From: Kineosporiaceae bacterium
GTDB lineage: Bacteria; Actinomycetota; Actinomycetes; Actinomycetales; Kineosporiaceae
Direction: 5' to 3'
DNA: 64,000 nucleotides
Assembly (NCBI GenBank): GCA_016713225.1
Contig: JADJPO010000002.1
Span: 620,001 to 684,000, forward strand
The number at the start of each line of letters is the position of its first letter. Position 1 is the stretch's first letter. The notes below the pieces were generated by a model. It was given only the letters and a program-made list of their open reading frames with translations. It was not told the origin of the DNA and made no database searches. Below are positions 61,298-64,000 of this stretch, in pieces. Position numbers and translations under genes: made by a program.

Positions 61298-62839
61298 ATG
61301 AAGACAGGGACGTCGAGCGTGTCCATTCTGACTCAGCCACCGGCCTCACCGGCCCATCAACTCGAAGCGGAGAGCTCTGCGCCACGCAACGTCGTCACTC
61401 GACTGACGTTGGACAGCGACGATGCTGTCGGGCCCCGGGAACTACTCAACCGGTACCGGCAGATCCTCATCGTTGCCGATGTCGGGGCTGCCCTGGTGGC
61501 CGGGGTGACCGGGCTCTTCATCCGCTTCGGCAGCGAGGCGTCCTCGCCCTACATTCTGTTCAGCCTGCTCGCCCCGGTGTTGTGGGTGGCCTCGGTGGCC
61601 ATTCAGCGGGGCTATGAGAATCGCTATCTGGGCACCGGGCCGGAGGAGTACCGCCGGCTGGCCGATGCGACCCTCTTCCTGTTCGCGGTGACGGCGGCGT
61701 CCTCATTTGTGATCAAGGGCGATCTCTCCCGCGGTTACGTCATGATCGCGTTGCCGATGGCGCTGTTCCTGAGTTTCGTGTTGCGCCGGCGGATGCGCGC
61801 CTGGTTGTTCAAGCGTCGGTTGGCCGGGCAGGGCCTGAACCGGGTGCTGGTCGTCGGCCGGGCCGATGCCGCGGCGCATCTGGTCGAGCAGCTCGATCGT
61901 GAGCCCTGGCACGGGCTGGTCTCGGTGGGGGTGTGCATCCCGGCCTCGCCCGAGGGGGCACCTGTGGCCCAGAACGCCGAACCCGGTCAAGAGGCGACGG
62001 CCGGCATCGTGGACGAGATCATGGCGGCCGTGTCGCAGTTGCGCGCCGGGGTGGTGGCGGTGGCCTCTCACCCGGACCTGTCGGGGCATGCCCTGCGTCG
62101 TCTGGCCTGGCAGCTCGAGGAACGTGGCGTCGAACTGATCGTCTCGCCCGGGATCGTCGAGGTGGCCGGCCCGCGGCTGTCCATCCGGCCGGTGGCCGGG
62201 CTGTCGCTGCTGCACCTCGATCGACCGGTGACCCAGGGCGGGCGGATGCTGGTCAAGGGCGTGCTCGACCGGACGCTGGGTGCCGGGCTGTTGCTCGCGA
62301 CCTCGCCGGTGCTGCTGGTGGCCGCCCTGGCGGTCAAGCTGACCTCGCCCGGGCCGGTGATCTTCCGCCAGACCCGGGTCGGGGTGGGTGGCAAGCCGTT
62401 CCAGATGCTGAAGTTCCGCTCCATGGTGGCCGACGCCGAGCAGCGCCGCGCCGAGCTGGAGGAGCTCAACGAGAACGATGGCCTACTCTTCAAGATCCGG
62501 AATGACCCCCGGGTGACCCGGGTGGGTGCGGTGCTGCGCCGCTACTCCCTCGACGAGCTGCCGCAGTTGTGGAACGTCGTGCGTGGCGACATGTCCCTGG
62601 TTGGGCCTCGGCCGCCCCTGCCGCAGGAGGTGGCCGCGTACGACAGCGACGCCACCCGGCGGCTGCGGGTGCGCCCGGGGCTGACGGGACTGTGGCAGGT
62701 GAGTGGTCGCAGCGACCTCACGTGGGAAGAGTCGTTGCGACTCGACCTGCGCTATGTGGACAACTGGAACTTCTGGCTCGACGTCGCCATCTTGTGGCGT
62801 ACCTGGCGTGCCGTGGTCGGGCGAAGCGGCGCCTACTGA
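61298..62839 (+). CDS. exopolysaccharide polyprenyl glycosylphosphotransferase
   Basis: 513 residues. N-terminal four or five membrane helices, a CoA-binding-like Rossmann region (RVLVVGRADAAAHLVEQLD), then the catalytic PGT domain: SPGPVIFRQTRVGVGGKPFQMLKFRSM, RRYSLDELPQLWNVVRGDMSLVGPRPP and RPGLTGLWQVSGRSD. It transfers the first sugar phosphate to undecaprenyl phosphate (WbaP/CpsE class), starting a lipid-linked polysaccharide pathway distinct from the synthase operon upstream. ATG 61298 is preferred; GTG 61238 in frame is possible. Confidence 0.93.
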   Translation: MKTGTSSVSILTQPPASPAHQLEAESSAPRNVVTRLTLDSDDAVGPRELLNRYRQILIVADVGAALVAGVTGLFIRFGSEASSPYILFSLLAPVLWVASVAIQRGYENRYLGTGPEEYRRLADATLFLFAVTAASSFVIKGDLSRGYVMIALPMALFLSFVLRRRMRAWLFKRRLAGQGLNRVLVVGRADAAAHLVEQLDREPWHGLVSVGVCIPASPEGAPVAQNAEPGQEATAGIVDEIMAAVSQLRAGVVAVASHPDLSGHALRRLAWQLEERGVELIVSPGIVEVAGPRLSIRPVAGLSLLHLDRPVTQGGRMLVKGVLDRTLGAGLLLATSPVLLVAALAVKLTSPGPVIFRQTRVGVGGKPFQMLKFRSMVADAEQRRAELEELNENDGLLFKIRNDPRVTRVGAVLRRYSLDELPQLWNVVRGDMSLVGPRPPLPQEVAAYDSDATRRLRVRPGLTGLWQVSGRSDLTWEESLRLDLRYVDNWNFWLDVAILWRTWRAVVGRSGAY

Positions 62840-62938
62840 GTGTGTGTGCGGGTGGGCCATCTGTGGGACTGCCCCACTAGGCCTCCCCCAGGTGAAGCAA
62901 CATGAGTGAACCAATAGGCGCTGACGTGAGGGGCTGTT

Positions 62939-63205
62939 ATGAATGTCGAGATCCGAGCTGATCTGATCGAGTTCGTGGTCACGAACTACCTCTTCGGTGA
63001 TGTTTCGCGTACCCCCAAGGACGAGGAGGCCTTGGTCGAGAGCGGCATCATCGACTCGACGGGCATTCTCGAGCTCATCGAGTTCCTCGAGTCCCACTTC
63101 GACATTGAGGTGACGGAGGCAGAGACGGTGCCTGCGAACCTGGGCAGCATCGCGGCCCTCACCGGATTCGTTGCGGGCAAGCGCGTTGCGCTGCCGAGTC
63201 TCTAG
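62939..63205 (+). CDS. acyl carrier protein
   Basis: 88 residues. Four-helix carrier with the phosphopantetheine serine S40 in ESGIIDSTGILELIEF and typical acidic helices. ATG 62939 with GAGGGG upstream. Lying between a phosphoglycosyl transferase and an AMP ligase, it is probably a dedicated carrier for an acyl or aminoacyl group used in this polysaccharide locus, not the fatty acid synthase ACP. Confidence 0.88.
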   Translation: MNVEIRADLIEFVVTNYLFGDVSRTPKDEEALVESGIIDSTGILELIEFLESHFDIEVTEAETVPANLGSIAALTGFVAGKRVALPSL

Positions 63206-63225
63206 GCGCTCTCGAGGGCGTGACA

Positions 63226-64000
63226 GTGACTTCTTCGGGGGAGAACACAGCCGACCACCTCTTGGCTCAGGCTGCGCCAGGCGACATCGCGCTGGTCGAG
63301 GGGCAGTTTCGGCACACTTACGCTGACCTAGGCCGGGCCGCAGGGCGGATCGCCGCGGAGCTGCAGCTGCTCCAACTGGCGCCAGGTTCTCGGGTGGCCA
63401 TCCTCGGCCCCAACTCTCTGCTCTGGGTCGCTGGGTATCTGGCGATCATGAAGCTGGGTCACGTTGCGGTGCCGTTGTCGGACAAGCTGACCCCCGACAG
63501 TGTGCGGCGTAACGCCGACCTCGTCGGATGCGTTGCCGTGGTGGTCGATCGGCGTGTGCTGCGGCGATTCCCGGACGTCTTCGCAGAACCGGTCGCGGTG
63601 GTGACCGACGCAGTGTTGCTCGACGAGGGCACGGTGTACTGGCCGGATCCCGAGCCGGTCGATCCCGACACTGACGCCGTCCTGATGTTCACCTCGGGCT
63701 CGACAGCCCAGCCCAAGGCGGTCCGCGTGACCCACCGGAACATCCAGGCCAATACCGCCTCGATCGTGGAGTACCTGGGCTTGCGTGGCGATGACCGGGT
63801 CCTGGTGATCCTTCCCTTCTACTACTGCTACGGCGCATCGCTCCTGCACACCCACCTGCGCGCAGGTGGTCGCATCGTCCTGTGCAACTCCTTCGTGTTC
63901 CCGGAAACCGCACTCGATCAGTTGGAGCGCGAGGAATGCACCGTCCTCGCCGGCGTGCCTTCCTCCTTCCAGCTGCTGCTGAGGGCAGCGACGTTCGCCA
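63226..64000 (+). CDS. AMP-dependent acyl/aminoacyl ligase, 3' end outside window
   Basis: The frame is open from GTG 63226 to the end of the window (258 codons). It reads HTYADLGRAAGRIAAEL, VAILGPNSLLWVAGYLAIMK, the ATP loop MFTSGSTAQPKAVRVTHRN and LPFYYCYGASLLHTHL, an adenylate-forming enzyme. GAGGG lies about 8 bases before the GTG; another GTG at 63220 is too close to it. It starts 20 bp after the ACP stop and likely loads that ACP. Similar ACP-ligase pairs occur in exosortase-associated polysaccharide loci. Confidence 0.88.
   Translation, partial: MTSSGENTADHLLAQAAPGDIALVEGQFRHTYADLGRAAGRIAAELQLLQLAPGSRVAILGPNSLLWVAGYLAIMKLGHVAVPLSDKLTPDSVRRNADLVGCVAVVVDRRVLRRFPDVFAEPVAVVTDAVLLDEGTVYWPDPEPVDPDTDAVLMFTSGSTAQPKAVRVTHRNIQANTASIVEYLGLRGDDRVLVILPFYYCYGASLLHTHLRAGGRIVLCNSFVFPETALDQLEREECTVLAGVPSSFQLLLRAATFA

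Overview
The window is about 64 kb of very GC-rich DNA with strong G/C bias at third codon positions, GTG starts, many GTGA/ATGA stop-start overlaps, Lsr2, ClpC and an actinobacterial folate/pantothenate gene order. It is chromosomal DNA of a high-GC actinomycete (Actinomycetota). I cannot name the genus. I see no rRNA, tRNA, CRISPR array, transposase or prophage.

Layout. 1-7.3 kb: end of an alpha-E (ATP-grasp associated) gene, a transglutaminase-like protein, serA, a secreted putative metalloprotein, ppa and a PBP4-type carboxypeptidase. 7.4-18 kb: a zincin, tilS, hpt, ftsH, folE, then (after a SulP transporter on the other strand) folP, a fused folB-folK and DUF3180. This is the classic actinobacterial tRNA-lysidine/FtsH/folate block. 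18-31.8 kb: accessory genes. They are a DUF4062-STAND ATPase, a membrane protein with a receiver-like/flavoprotein fusion, an orphan nuoD-like gene with a MidA methyltransferase nearby, two PH-domain membrane proteins, an RsbRD-like sensor domain, and a GNAT-enolase superfamily pair. 31.8-34.4 kb: a small scar with a HIT-protein fragment, an AAA/DUF4143 ATPase between two direct copies of a hairpin repeat, and a methyltransferase. 34.4-47.2 kb: DUF2520, SPFH plus ribbon-helix-helix, panC, a degenerate nadC, a glycosyltransferase, lsr2, an acyl-CoA ligase, clpC and a PepSY protein. 47.3-57.6 kb: a seven-gene minus-strand operon that looks like a synthase-dependent exopolysaccharide system. It encodes a small membrane protein, a GT2 synthase with a frameshift, a jelly-roll-like protein, UDP-GlcNAc 2-epimerase, two exported DUF2334 deacetylases and an exported GH-A-like protein. 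57.6-64 kb: an ABC-2 exporter with a HAD protein, then the start of a second polysaccharide locus with a phosphoglycosyl transferase, an acyl carrier protein and an AMP-dependent ligase that runs off the end.

Recurrent structure outside genes is the most unusual feature. A palindrome family (arm TGATCATGYAATCCGTGCAC) sits exactly between convergent genes at three places, and a half copy occurs at the HIT scar. A second hairpin family sharing the GTGATCATG end flanks the DUF4143 ATPase. Six plus-strand genes end in a short tandem duplication that includes the stop codon itself.

The nadC-like gene occupies the usual nadC position. nadB, coaX and lysS are absent from this interval, and several NadC active-site residues are replaced. 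This suggests a decaying or repurposed quinolinate phosphoribosyltransferase.
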